NCBI GenBank assembly: GCA_963942565.1
Contig: OZ012685.1
Location: forward strand, 57,575,917-57,639,916
Direction: 5' to 3'
Length of the DNA stretch: 64,000 nucleotides
DNA from: Maea johnstoni
Taxonomy: Eukaryota > Annelida > Polychaeta > Spionida > Magelonidae
Both the position numbers and the translations under genes were made by a program. This document shows, piece by piece, positions 34,985-46,086 of the stretch (position 1 is the first letter of the stretch; every line of letters begins with the position of its first letter). Below the pieces are notes generated by a model. That model was not told where the DNA came from. It saw only the letters and a list, made by a program, of their open reading frames with translations, and searched no databases.

Positions 34985-35065
34985 AATGAAATGTTGACTT
35001 CCAACCAGGAACTTAGCCTGAGGACCTCTCCAGCCTGTTTTTTGCCCTGGCTGCCCACACATTTT
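34985..35065. mobile_element. Fragment of family G hAT MITE
   Basis: CCAGGAACTTAGCCTGAGGA and CTCCAGCCTGTTTTTTG resemble the left end at 4,649-4,720. No right end. Confidence 0.5.
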
Positions 35066-35076
35066 TGGAGTACAAA

Positions 35077-35330
35077 GTAGCTCAGTTGGTTAGGTGTCGG
35101 ACTAGTAATCAGTAGGTCGCTGGTTCAATTCCCGGCCGGAGCACTTTGGTGTGTTCTTGGGCAAGACAGTTTATTCCATATTGCCTCAGTCTACCCAGCT
35201 GCAAAATGGGTACCTAGCATTAATAAGGCAGTGCTTGGACCTTGTGCACTATATGCTGCCAGCTTCTCTGGAATATCCCTCGGGGGATTGAAATGGTTTC
35301 CGTGTGTACAGGCCCGCTAGGGAAGGAAGG
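35077..35330 (+). mobile_element. tRNA-derived SINE with conserved animal central domain
   Basis: The head has an A box (TAGCTCAGTTGGTTAGG) and a B box (GGTTCAATTCCCGGCC) at tRNA spacing, as an internal RNA polymerase III promoter. It is followed by TGTGTTCTTGGGCAAGACAG and TGCCTCAGTCTACCCAGCTG, a central domain seen in SINEs of many animals (Deu/V/Nin type, not resolved here), then TGAAATGGTTTCCGTG. No ATT tail is seen, so the 3' end is truncated or different. Nothing coding. Confidence 0.85.
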
Positions 35331-35724
35331 TTGTTTGAACATTTTGGTGGATACAAGACTATAAACCGAATACTTTTATTTAGTGCAGGAGTTAAATGTT
35401 GCCACCGTAGCAGAGCCAACATTTACCCAAGTTATGTCATCTCAGGATTGGGTAATACCTGATCAGGAGGTGTACCTCAATGTGGGTTATTTCTCCAGAC
35501 TGCCTATAACCCATTTAGAGTAAAGCAATTAGATTTGGTCAGAGTGAGGTGAGAATGAGAATTCCTCACTAATCCCTTTAGTTCACATTTGGAGAACTAT
35601 GGCTATTATCCGGTCACTGACCGGCAGCAATGCACTCTGAATACTTAGGTGGAACAAGCAGATCTTTGACAGATATCCAGTGAAACTGCAAGAACTTTGC
35701 TTTATACAGTGTTACAAAGTTCCC
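35331..35724. other. No feature recognised
   Basis: Only a short piece of repeat L (TTAGTGCAGGAGTTAAATG, 35,381). Confidence 0.45.
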
Positions 35725-35943
35725 TTAACCCTTCCAATGCTATAAGGCTAAATTTGTCCAAATAGCACAAGGACACAAAGACTTTTGATAACCATCTAAA
35801 CCATGTGCTGTTGGTATTCATTGGATAGCTCTTGCTGAATTCTCTCAGATGAGCACCCAAAACTACCCATGTGTCAGGGTTTTAGTCAATTTTTTGCTTT
35901 TTGCATCATTTTGTAAATTATCCCCCAGTAGCATGATGGTAAA
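35725..35943 (+). mobile_element. Family A MITE, right end decayed
   Basis: TTAA + CCCTTCCAATGCTATAAGG to CAGTAGCATGATGGTAAA. Confidence 0.85.
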
Positions 35944-36367
35944 TGTATTAATTGATTGACAGTTTTATGGGAGCAGTTGGAATTATTCATGTGTCATGTC
36001 ACCAAAATGTTGTGTTACTTGCAAAAGATTTAGAGTCACTTATTTATTATAATATGGATGGAGGGTTATGGACAATTGTGTAAATAGAAAAAGTATGTGC
36101 TAACTTGTTATGAGAAATTGTAGTAATTACACAATGGAAAAGCATGCTGGAGAGATAATGTTAATTTTTACATCAAATAAGACAGGTGTCATGATCCATG
36201 ACCTTTAACATTAATTAAAAAGCTGACAAAGGATATCCACGAAATTTCACAAAACATCATGACAGATCTGGCATTTATTTAACACTAATTTAGCACTTGA
36301 TTGACATGTTGTTAACATAGCTGTCATTATGATTGGCATATATTTTGGATAATGAGCTTAATTTAGT
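35944..36367. other. No feature recognised
   Basis: AT-rich unique DNA. Confidence 0.45.
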
Positions 36368-36622
36368 TAGGCCTAAAAAATATATTGTTTGTTCCCTGTA
36401 ACACCCCAAGAAAAATTAGGGTAGGTAGCTGGGAAAATGTTTTTATTTTAAGAAATACTTTTAGTGATAAATGGTAGGCTCATGGTTGAGCTGTTCATGT
36501 TTTTCATTCAGAATACCATTTTTTTATTCAAAATGTCATAAAAAATAGGGTACGGTAGGGCCAAAAAGATAGGGTAGGTAGAGTTACAAGAAACAAACAA
36601 TTATTTTTTGAGCCCTAAAATT
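36368..36622. mobile_element. MITE with GGCCTAAAAAATATATTG ends (family N)
   Basis: TTAGGCCTAAAAAATATATT + GTTTGTTCCCTGTAAC is answered at the right by GTTACAAGAAACAAACAATT + ATTTTTTGAGCCCTAA: inverted ends of about 36 bp. Flanks (AATTTAG / AATTTGT) agree partly. The interior repeats TAGGGTAGGTAG. Confidence 0.75.
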
Positions 36623-36837
36623 TGTGCCACTTACAATAACATTACCAATCTGCTAAATTGTGTTGTATGCTATGACTGCATTTGTAAAAAAAAAGAGGGA
36701 GAGAAGCCTCTCTCCTCATAGTCCTCAAATCATTCCCAGGGCTCATGGGAGAAGGTTGACATGCTGAACGAATAAAGCTTCAAGTTAAAAAGAGAAATAC
36801 ACGACTCGACATTTCTACACAATTCCAGATAGACCAG

Positions 36838-37445
36838 TAGAGCTGATATTGTTACAGCTGGATACTAAGTGAAACTACCAATCTTAGATGGATATTCCAA
36901 GAAACTGCAAGAAATTGACAGCTATGTTTTAAAACTGCCAAATCTTTGATGGATACTCAGTGAAACTGCAAGATTTTGACAGATACTCAGTGAAACTGCC
37001 AGATCTTTCCTGGATATGCTGTGAAATTGCCAGATCTTTCCTGGATATTCTGTGAAATTGCCAGATCTTTCGTGGATATTCTGTGAAATTGCCAGATCTT
37101 TCCTGGATATTCTGTGAAATTGCCAGATCCTTGACGGATATTTTGTGAAAATGCCATATCTTTGTCAGATACTCAGTGAAACTGCCAGATATTTCCTGGA
37201 TATTCTGTGAAATTGCCAGATCATTGACGTATATTTTGTAAAATTGCCAGATCATTGACAGATATTCATTGAAACTACCAGATCTTTGACAGATATTCAA
37301 TATTACTGCCAGATCTTTGACCGATACTCAGTGAATTGCCAGATCTTTGATGGTTATTCAGTTAAACTGTCAGATATTTGATGAACATTTAGTGAAACTT
37401 AGATACTCAGTAAAACTGCTAAATATTGGCATGTAATTCAGTAAC
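36838..37445 (-). repeat. 31-bp minisatellite
   Basis: GTGAAATTGCCAGATCTTTC occurs at 37,021, 37,052 and 37,083, exactly 31 bp apart, with looser units on both sides (TTTGACAGATATTCAGTGAA). As 31 is not a multiple of 3 the minus-strand frame of 123 codons (36,929-37,300) cycles through three peptides every 31 residues; it looks like a repeat protein but I judge it an artefact. Confidence 0.9.
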
Positions 37446-38644
37446 TAGATATTTTCATAATTGAAGCCTTTATCAGGAGTTAAATTCAATTCTTTTTTAC
37501 GCTATTTTGAAACCTGGCACCAGCCACAAGCCTAGGTATGATGAACTTTCATTTTCATTATACAGAATTTGTATGCATGGCTGAATCTCAATCAGTTCTT
37601 ACATACAAGATTTACCATATAAATTGCTCAGTTCTCAGTAGTACCCGGCCAACCATAGGTAGTCAGGCGGGGATAGTTGGAACCAAGATCAGATAGTCTT
37701 ACCAGGCCAACTTGACAGTAATTGCCTTGTTTAACCTTGACATAGAGACAATAAAAAAATTAAATTCTTAAAAATTTAAGTTTGATGTTATTTCTGTATA
37801 TTTTTTCTCAATCATTTTATATTTGCCTTGACCCTGTATAACTTTTCAAGGTTGCTGTCAACTCTATTTCTATTTAAAGATCCTGTTATGAATTCAATGA
37901 ACCTACCTCTCAATTTCCATTCTAATGTTAGTTAGTCAAGCGGGGCAAGTTGAGGGCTTGTTCAGCTTGCCCCTCTTGCCATTATTCCATAATTAGATAA
38001 TCATGGGGATATCTGTTATGTCGAGCCCTGTTGTGCACTAGTTCTGTTACCACTCCTCTCATCATATTCACAGCTCAATCACAGACATACATTATAATCT
38101 AAATAATGCCACATCTGGTTACAATCCTGCACTTTATATAGCCTTTGTGTGTTTCATTCTTTCCACTAATTACAATTACATCCTAGTGCAATCACCAGCG
38201 GGCCAATGGTCACTAATAAGGTACTCTTAGCAGCATAGTCTTAGCGTAGTCTTAGCCCAGTTTCAAAATGCTGGCTATAACCCTGCTTAGTAGTATTACA
38301 TCCATGTATGTCAAATGACATGTCTGATTTGTTGGAACAAAACTATAATTGATGAAGAGGAGTTGCTTAAGTTCTGAGTAACTAGAGTATTTTAGATATG
38401 AAGCTTTACTTATTTCCAAGGAAAGGCCAGAAATACTGAGGACAGTGTACAAAAATGAAACACTACACTCTCCCAGATCTCTCACGTGTGCCCTATAATC
38501 TTTAGGCAACGTCTATATATAGCTCAGCCAGCTCAGGATAGAGCCAGACAGCTCTGATAGCCATGCAAGTGGCATCCTTTTCCGATCTTGTATGTCCCAT
38601 GAAGCTTCCCACTCAAAGTATAGGTATTGCCAAAATAGCCAGCT
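37446..38644. other. No gene recognised; hAT-end fragments
   Basis: CGGGGCAAGTTGAGGGCTTG near 37,940 resembles 39,880, and TATGTCGAGCCCTG near 38,030 resembles the ends at 2,882-3,225. CTTAGCCCAGTTTCAAAATG near 38,250 resembles family G. The 85-codon minus-strand frame at 38,252 has no recognised content. Confidence 0.4.
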
Positions 38645-39149
38645 CAACCCTTAGGCTACAGGTTGCTAATTTGTCCAATACAAAATGATGCAAAAAAACT
38701 GAGAAATGATTGAAACCCTGGCACACAGGTACTCATCTGAGAGTACTCAGCGATAGCTATCCAATGAAGACCAACATGACAGGGTTTTAATGATTTTCAA
38801 AAATCTTCGCATACTTGTGCTTCGGACAATTACAGGGTTTACTCTTATGCTGCAGGTTGCTAATTTGTCCAATACAAAATGATGCAAAAAACTGGAGAAA
38901 TGATTGAAACCCTGGCACACAGGTACTCATCTGAGAGTACTCAGAGAGAGCTCTCCAATGAATACCAACATGACAGTGTTTAAATGTTTTTCAAAAATCT
39001 TTGCGTATTATGTGCTTTGGACTCAGAACTCAGAACTCAGCGAGAGCTATCCACAGAATGAGTACCAACATGACAGGGTTGAGATGGTTTTCAAAGATGT
39101 TCACTTTTTTGTGCTTTGGAAGAAAGTAGACTCAGCGTTCATTGGGTTA
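38645..39149 (-). mobile_element. Two family A MITEs in tandem
   Basis: AGGTTGCTAATTTGTCCAAT occurs at 38,660 and 38,854, 194 bp apart, with shared private changes (GCTACAGGTTGCTAA, GGCACACAGGTACTCATC), so the pair is one tandem duplication and not two insertions. The second copy repeats its middle part (CTCAGCGAGAGCTATCC ... CAACATGACAGGG) and ends at GGG + TTAA (39,149). Confidence 0.85.
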
Positions 39150-39793
39150 AGGCCTGTTTAGGCGGCTATCAGCCTAAATGAGTTAAGTTCTCACCCCATA
39201 CTTGAGACAGATCTATTGTCTGTGCCTATCACCTTCACCCATCCCCATATCATCATAAATCCAATCACTTGTCAATAACTGCTCTCAAACCCCAATTGCC
39301 TATTTTGCCTTAAATTTCCCACCGGCCCTATAACCGAACATAATACATTGTTTCAAAGCTCAGCCGTCAGACCCAGTGTAGCCTAAGTTGGTAAGAGGAT
39401 TAACCGCGGGGCACGTGGTGTGGGATTTCCACGGTTATCATACTTAATTTTGTTACAGCAATATTCTGCATTCTACCTATTATCTCAGGACAGCGCAGAT
39501 GAGAAAATATTGTTGAGAGGATCATAAACGGCTGAATGTCATTGCCTGCATATAGGCATGAGTTTTATGGGCCTGCATTTTTCCTGCACAGACATTTATA
39601 CCTTAGCATCCCCTGCAGTAGCGAAAAAGGCCCGTAAAATGGCCAACATCCCTTCAAGTAATTTTTTTCTTAGCTTGCTAGTCTCGCACAAGCTCTTATT
39701 GGCATCAATACGGTAACACTTTCTGAATGCAACTTAAGGCATGAAATGTATAATTTGGTAACAGCCAGAAATACTTCAATTCTTTATAGAAAA
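39150..39793. other. No feature recognised
   Basis: Mixed-composition unique DNA. Confidence 0.4.
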
Positions 39794-39978
39794 CAGGGTG
39801 CAACATAGGTTGCAAAACATTATTTTCTGAGCGGGGAAAGCTGCCCCTAAAATTGTACTTTGCCCGAAACATTACTTGCTGAGCGGGGCAAGTCGAGGTC
39901 TTTTTCAGCTTGCCCCTTTGCCGTTTTCTGTCGAATTCACTTGCAACTTGCAACAGGGCAAGTGGTTATGTTGCACTG
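39794..39978. mobile_element. hAT-like MITE with CAGGGTGCAACATA ends
   Basis: CAGGGTGCAACATAGG at the left and TTATGTTGCACTG at the right are inverted. CTGAGCGGGGAAAGCTGCCC and CTGAGCGGGGCAAGTCGAGG repeat inside. No target duplication found. Confidence 0.6.
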
Positions 39979-40024
39979 TTCCATTCAATACTGCCTACAC
40001 TTTGTTGAACAATGCAATCTGAAC

Positions 40025-40370
40025 TAGGGGTTGGCACCTTTAAAATTTTCTCGATAGAATATCATAACGGTATTTTCTTAACAATACGATACCTTGTATA
40101 TAAACCAATATTTTCAACGATACTGCATGCCTCCCAGGGACCTACTTTTGTTAATTTAGCACTGTCAACTTCAAAAACTTGGCTAATAAATAGTGAACTG
40201 CCTTTATAAGGAAATGGCCAATTAGCAGAAAAGTCAATTTAGAAATTATTTCAAATCTTCATGATACAATGTAATACGATACCTTTCAATACGATACATT
40301 TTCGAAATGCTACATTTACCCTTTTGATACCAGTATTTGGTATTGCATCAAGTACCATTACCCATCCCTA
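40025..40370. mobile_element. hAT-type MITE with TAGGGATGGGTA-like ends (family H)
   Basis: TAGGGGTTGGCACC at the left and GGTATTGCATCAAGTACC ... CATTACCCATCCCTA at the right. Flanks ATCTGAAC and AATTGAAT agree at five of eight. The interior is rich in ATACGATACC words. Confidence 0.6.
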
Positions 40371-40659
40371 AATTGAATTACTTTTTAATTTCTAGATGAA
40401 GAAAAGGGCTCAAATAACAACAAAAGATGACTCATATGTAATACATATTATGTTTGGTTGAGACTTAATTAAGGCTGATGAATACAACAACTGACTACCA
40501 CGGTAGTGACACTAAAGCATTGCCCTGTCATGCGTGAAGAGCGTTATTTGATTACTAGAGGAAGCTGGTTGGTAATTACTTTAGGTAGAGTCACTCGAAG
40601 TACAAAACAAGGAGGAATAAGCAGATAATCTCAATCAGCAGAGGGACCTGGAATTATTC

Positions 40660-41050
40660 TTAACCCATTGATGCTCACAGCGGCAAAAAGCGGCCTGACA
40701 ATTTTGAAGTGTCTCAGATAATAGCTTATTTAGAGAAATATCTGAAGGATTAATGTCAATAAGAACACTACCAAAAATTCTCCTTCAAATATTTTGTTAA
40801 AGCAACACAAATTCCTGAGATATTATCAAGAGTATCATAGATCCAGACATCAATTTCTGGAGAAACTCTCAAATTACTGTTAAACCGTGCAATGCTGAGT
40901 CTTATACTTTTGTCCAAAGCACAAGTAAAGATCTTTGAAAACTACCTCAACCCTGCTCCTATGTACCAGGGTTTCAATCATTTTTGATGTTTTTGCATCA
41001 TTTTGTATTGGCCAAATTAGCCACCACAACCATAAGGGTTAATGGGTTAA
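40660..41050 (+). mobile_element. Family B MITE interrupted by a family A MITE
   Basis: TTAA + CCCATTGATGCTCACAGCGG; right terminus ACTCTCAAATTACTG, then TTAATGGG + TTAA split by the A insertion. Confidence 0.88.
40880..41042 (+). mobile_element. Family A MITE in the terminal repeat of MITE B
   Basis: TTAA + ACCGTGCAATGCTGAGTC to CACCACAACCATAAGGG + TTAA, with an internal deletion of the CATGTTGGTATTCATTGG block. Confidence 0.88.
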
Positions 41051-41118
41051 TCCATCTTTTAAAAGTGGGCGGCCATGGATTGTTGCCATGATCATGCAGC
41101 ACCATGTGTGGGGTGCGG

Positions 41119-41338
41119 TTAACCCTTCCAATGCTGAGGCCACTTTCGTCCAAAGCACAAGAAAGCAAACAATTTGGAGAACCATAATTAAACCCTAAGC
41201 TGCCATGTTGGTATTCATTGGATAGCTCTTGGCGATTACTCTCTGATGATTGCCCATTTGCCAGGATTTCAATAATTTCCCAGGTTTTTTGCATCATTTT
41301 CTATTGACCAAATTAGCCACCAGCAGCATAAGGGTTAA
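41119..41338 (+). mobile_element. Family A MITE
   Basis: TTAA + CCCTTCCAATGCTGAGGCC to CAGCAGCATAAGGG + TTAA. A family P fragment (41,051-41,118, GGCGGCCATGGATTGTTGCC) lies just before it. Confidence 0.92.
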
Positions 41339-41639
41339 ACAGAATTTGGCCAGCATCCCTTCTGGTGTATTTTTCACAGTGCACTGTGTGCCATTTTGGA
41401 CAAATACCGCAAATGGTTTCTGTTTACAGGAAAGCATTCCAGGTGAATCGTCTTGTCTGTTGCTGAAATCAATGGTATTCGCTCACAAGTGTTTTTTACA
41501 GTTGAGTAGCTCTGCCTTAAGGCTTCCCATTGTATGAATAGTTTATTGAATGTATCATAGTGATGTATGATCGGGAACTTAAGTAAATAATTCATGGGAT
41601 CACATGAAACCAGCACCAGAATCAAGATCTAGTAAAAAT

Positions 41640-41942
41640 TCCCCAAAACAGCTTCGGGCCAGTAAAAAAAAGACCTAAACTGGGTCTAGATGGCCAGTAA
41701 AGATTTGGGAACATTCTTGTTGACAAGTTTCCCCTCAAGAATGTCCCCAAATGTTTTTGAAATAAATGAAGATAACATGAATAAAAATAAATGTTGTCAG
41801 GGAACTTTAGGCAATGTTTTTTCTTGTTATGTTAAAGAAAAAAAATGCAGGGATGGTAAACATTTTGCAGGACCAGTAGATCATAGATGTTACTGGTCCT
41901 AAGGGCCAGTAACATTTTAAGTTAGCGTTGGGGCCTGGTATG
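41640..41942. mobile_element. Probable hAT-like element built of GGCCAGTAA words
   Basis: CGGGCCAGTAAAAAAAAGAC and TGGCCAGTAAAGATTTGGGA at the left and AAGGGCCAGTAACATTTTAA, then GCGTTGGGGCCTG, at the right. The style resembles the 2,882 element. The left end is not exact and the 70-codon frame inside is unsupported. Confidence 0.4.
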
Positions 41943-42564
41943 TGTCTGCATGTGGGCATGACTGTGTTATTGAGCGCTCACAGTTATGGCACTGCTGTGT
42001 TGTGGCGTGATCACTGAGCTGTGTGCTGGATTCAAATAGCATTTTAAAGCTCTATTGCACACAGGGACATAAATAGGCAATAAAATCACAAGGATAATAT
42101 CTGGCAATTCTCAAGCAAGTTTGAGCTATGAGCTGCTCTCTGCAGACTTCACTCTAAATAAATCTAAGCTGGCAATAGAATACTCTTTATTTCGTGCCAC
42201 CAGAGTTATAATTTGGTGTCTTGAAATTTTTTGCGTAAAAAAGTTTGTTTTTTTTCATTTTCAAATTTTATGGAACAATATTGGTTTTCAGATTTCTGTA
42301 ACCTGAAATTAATATCACCCCCAAATGATGACTCGAATGATTTTCAAAAGGAAAGGTAATAGCCAATGATAATCCTTGCATAATGCACACACCCAATCTG
42401 CTAATGAGAGCAGCAGGGAGGACCATTAATAAAGGAACATGTATACAGTAACCAATATCCAGGCACTGCTTTTGTTTTATCTTTTTTCTAGGCCATATGG
42501 AAAAATTCCCACAATATTCCTTAAGGAATCCGATAAGGATTAAGGACTTAGGAAACCATCTGTG
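41943..42564. other. No feature recognised
   Basis: Unique AT-rich DNA. Confidence 0.45.
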
Positions 42565-42793
42565 TTAACCTATTCATGCCTGTAGCAGCCAAAACCAACT
42601 GACCATTTTGGTGATATCTCACTAACAAAAGCAATGGTTGGAAAATATTTGAAGGAGATTTGTTCATTAAAACTTTATCGTCAACTCTTCTTCAAATAGT
42701 TTGCAAATTAATGCTCCATTTAAATGTTATTTTCAAAAGTATATGAAGCCAGATGATACTTGTCAAATAGATCTCCAGGCACGAATGGGTTAA
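42565..42793 (+). mobile_element. Family B MITE, full length
   Basis: TTAA + CCTATTCATGCCTGTAGCAG to TCTCCAGGCACGAATGGG + TTAA, 229 bp. Confidence 0.9.
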
Positions 42794-43164
42794 TATGTAA
42801 ATAAGCAATTTCTTACAGAACTAGTATATGTATCAATAGTTCAAATGAAATCAACTCTGGGCAATTAGCCATAGACCCACACAGGCTAATTCATACCTAG
42901 AAAACACTTGTATAATAAAGAAGTATCCAAATCCCTACTGGACTCAACCATAAAAACTGTACTACTTATACAAGAAATGCAAAACCTCCACTTTAGGGGT
43001 AATCCTAAAAAACAGATATCACTTCACCCCTGAAGTGCCAAAAAAGTGTGTCGTTTACCCGTAGCAATGCCCAGTAACATGTATATAAATGCCTGTTTCC
43101 GTTTTGCAAAACACCAACGGTCTATCACACCATTGCACATGGCTCCATATCCTGTTACCCACTT
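42794..43164. other. No feature recognised
   Basis: Unique DNA. Confidence 0.45.
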
Positions 43165-43240
43165 AACCCTTTGCAGCGCTTTTGAACATTTTATGAATGG
43201 AAATGGCGCTATATAAATTCCAATTATTATTATTATTATT
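43165..43240 (+). mobile_element. SINE or LINE 3' tail
   Basis: CGCTTTTGAACATTTTATGA, then GGCGCTATATAAATTCCAAT and an ATT tail. The same tail is at 49,457-49,527. The body is truncated. Confidence 0.8.
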
Positions 43241-43308
43241 AACCCTTCCAATGCTGAGGATACTTTCATCCAAAGAACAACGACGCAAAGATTTTTGGAA
43301 ACCATTTA
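43239..43308 (+). mobile_element. First 70 bp of a family A MITE
   Basis: TTAA + CCCTTCCAATGCTGAGGA to GGAAACCATT, where a second A begins at the inner TTAA of the family (ACCATTTAAACC in intact copies). Confidence 0.85.
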
Positions 43309-43523
43309 ACCCTTCCATTGCTGAGGCTACTTTCATCCAAATCACAAGGATGCAACGATTTTTGATAACCATCTAAACCATGTTATGTTAGTATCCATTG
43401 GAAAATTCTCAGTGAGTACTCTCGGATGCATGGTTACCCATGTGCCAGGGTATCAGTCATTTTTCAGGGGGTTTTGCATCATTATCTATTGGCCTAATTG
43501 GCTACCAGCAGCATAAGGTTTAA
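43306..43523 (+). mobile_element. Family A MITE
   Basis: TTAA + CCCTTCCATTGCTGAGGCTA to CAGCAGCATAAGG + TTTAA. Confidence 0.9.
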
Positions 43524-43850
43524 ACTGTAGCTGACAATGATGGGGATATTGAGAAAAAATCATGAACATACCAGCTATATTTGCTAAGCATACATTATCT
43601 CATCGGCTAATATTTTAGTCATGTCACTTGTCAGTGATATTCTCTATGACATTCATGGCTGGCTTCTCATTTCTATAGAAACATAGTTATATATTACATA
43701 TATTTATGAAAGCAAAGTGGTGAATATGAAAGTCTTCAAGAATAAAAAGATTCATTGATTATACAACTTCTAATTGATACAAAATGAAAAAATGAACACA
43801 ACTCTAGCCATACCAGTACATGATACATAAATATGCAAACCAGCAGAGCT
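43524..43850. other. No feature recognised
   Basis: AT-rich unique DNA. Confidence 0.45.
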
Positions 43851-44063
43851 TTAACCCTTCTAATGCTGAGGCTACTTTCATCCAAAGCACAAGGACGCAA
43901 ATATTTTCGAAAACCATCGAAACCCTGTTATGTTGGTATTCATCGGAAAGCTCTCGCCAAGTACTTTCATATGAGTACCCATTTGCCAGGGTTTCGGTCA
44001 TTTTTCAGGTTTTCTGCATCATTTTGTATTGGCCAAATTAGCCACCAGCAGCATAAGGGTTAA
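43851..44063 (+). mobile_element. Family A MITE, near consensus
   Basis: 213 bp, TTAA + CCCTTCTAATGCTGAGGCTA to CCACCAGCAGCATAAGGG + TTAA. One of the best-kept copies. Confidence 0.95.
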
Positions 44064-44275
44064 CATGCGAATGCTATGTTGTTGCATTTTCCCCTTTAGT
44101 ATGTGATACATTAGTGTTCCCTAATATGGCACTTTCCCAGACAAGAGCAAAGATTGAGAACCATAAACTCATTAGTAGTCATAAAATAGTTATAGTAGTG
44201 GCTGTAGATGCAGTACAATGGTTGGCACAGCTTATAATTCTACTCCAGTTCCAATATGAGTGGCGCATTATTCCT

Positions 44276-44508
44276 TTAACCCATTTATGCTCATGGGTTC
44301 CTCGTGTTCCATGCTACTTTCGGAAAAACTTGTTACCACAAAACAAAATTATTGAAATACTGTAAGAGCAGTTATAGTTTCATTCTGATACACCTTATTA
44401 TATTTTTAGTATGTTTTATCAGGTTTTTATCATTTAGGATATTTTTATCAGAAAGAATATTGCCAAAGTAAGCATCTTCTTAGATTGCTCCAGGTATGAA
44501 AGGGTTAA
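44276..44508. mobile_element. TTAA MITE related to family B
   Basis: TTAA + CCCATTTATGCTCATGGGTT at the left and GCTCCAGGTATGAAAGGG + TTAA at the right. The interior is diverged from B. Confidence 0.75.
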
Positions 44509-44719
44509 CCCTTTCAATGCCCAGACCACTTTCATCCAAAGCACAAGGACACAAAGATGTTTGAAATCTATCTAGACCCTGTCATGTTGGCACTCATTGG
44601 ATAGCTCTCAATGAGTACTTTCAGATAAGTACCCATTTGCTAGGGTTTCAGTCATTTTTTTAGTTTTTTTTGCATGATTTTGAATTCCCTAAATTAGCCA
44701 CCAGCAGCAAAAGGGTTAA
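44505..44719 (+). mobile_element. Family A MITE sharing its TTAA with the previous element
   Basis: TTAA + CCCTTTCAATGCCCAGACC to CAGCAGCAAAAGGG + TTAA. Confidence 0.9.
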
Positions 44720-44952
44720 AATCCTGCATCTCATCAAGGAGAGTTATATAACTAATCACTCGCATCCATAAAAGGCAATCAGGAGAATGGTGCAGTGACT
44801 TAATTGCTATTGCCCTTTTACAACTATTAGTAAGCTAGATTGAGGCAGCCATATTGGTTTCACCTTCGGCCACGATTCTATCTGCAAAGCATCCACTCTT
44901 CTTGCTTAATGCGTGATTGGTCCATAACAGGTAGATATCGAAACTCTGTGTA

Positions 44953-45019
44953 GTACACAGGTAAAGGTTAACGGGCAGGCAACGGGCATGTACAGGCCCG
45001 TTAATGTTTACCTGTGTAC
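44953..45019. repeat. 67-bp inverted repeat (hairpin)
   Basis: GTACACAGGTAAAGGTTAAC + GGGC at the left is answered by GCCC + GTTAATGTTTACCTGTGTAC, arms of 24 bp with about two mismatches and a short centre. It abuts the next hAT element. Confidence 0.9.
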
Positions 45020-45024
45020 ATAAG

Positions 45025-45302
45025 TAAGGATGAATACCTTTAAGAATGAAATGGTACGGTAAAGTATCGGTACCAATGAAAGGGTATAGTATTTTGACAG
45101 TACTGCTAACGGTAATTTATTGCATCATTATCTTATGAATTTTGTTGTGAATAATCATGTTTAGGATCCTGGACAATCCCTTATAAATGATAACTTCACA
45201 GTGGTAAGTAGAGAACCTTTAAGGAGTGAAACGGCACAATATGGTACTTTTTGAAATGATACCAGTACCAGTACTGGTACCTATTAAGGGTATCCAACCC
45301 TA
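45025..45302. mobile_element. hAT-type MITE (family H)
   Basis: TAAGGATGAATACCTTTAAG at the left, GGTATCCAACCCTA at the right; flanks TACATAAG and TACATTAT agree at six of eight bases. Confidence 0.75.
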
Positions 45303-45770
45303 TACATTATGAAGACAGTGTATCCTTTATGAAGAAATATATAAGGCTGCAAATAGCAAGATTCGTAAAGCACTGTTTATAACAATGGCCGAGATGCAAC
45401 AATAGAGGGTAACAGTAGGATTATAGCATTTGATACAAAAAAGACATCGTACGAGGGTAGAAATTAGAAGATATTAATTTTTTACATATTCATCAGTTGA
45501 AGCAATATAGAACTGTTGAAAATAAAGTTAATGCAATTATATCGTTACTACAGACAAATTGTAATAGATAACAAACCACACATTGTTTTAACAGGAAATA
45601 TGTTACAAGTTGTACCTAAAACTGACACAGCACTATAGGTTCCCAATTGATTCCAATTAATATACACAATTATTGGCAAATAGAAAAAGATCCATCTCAT
45701 TGCTAGAATGTTTTACTCTAATCTAGTGAATTAAGACAATACAAACTTATAAACCTGACTAAATTTAGCT
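45303..45770. other. No feature recognised
   Basis: AT-rich unique DNA. Confidence 0.45.
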
Positions 45771-46086
45771 CACAGTCTTAGGCAGCAGGGCGTCTGGGTG
45801 TTATTTGGACACCAAAACCCTCTATAATCACTCTTCAGGACACTCAAAACATTTTGTGAGTAATTTCATAAAATGTCACTTTCAAGCATATAATTGGCTT
45901 TTTTCTCACCTCAATATTATTTCCATGACATTATAAAAGGATATTATTCCTTATTTTAATAGATTGATTCATATTTATGGTTGTAATTTGAATAAATCGA
46001 GGTCTCTCTTGAAATATAAGATGCCCAATAATTAAACAATTGCCTATTTTAGTCACCCAGTTTTTAAATCCTGGCTAAATACCCTG
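45771..46086. mobile_element. hAT-type MITE (family G)
   Basis: CACAGTCTTAGGCAGCAGGG at the left, CCTGGCTAAATACCCTG at the right; flanks ATTTAGCT and CTTTAGCT agree at seven of eight. The interior GGACACCAAAACCCT and CAGGACACTCAAAAC match the copy at 49,229. Confidence 0.8.

Noticed and set aside
35077-35160. Functional tRNA gene
   Set aside because: A and B boxes are good, but the 3' side runs into the SINE central domain and no acceptor stem closes.
36929-37300. 123-codon frame with a periodic peptide
   Set aside because: The DNA period is 31 bp, so the peptide period is a frame-cycling artefact of a minisatellite.
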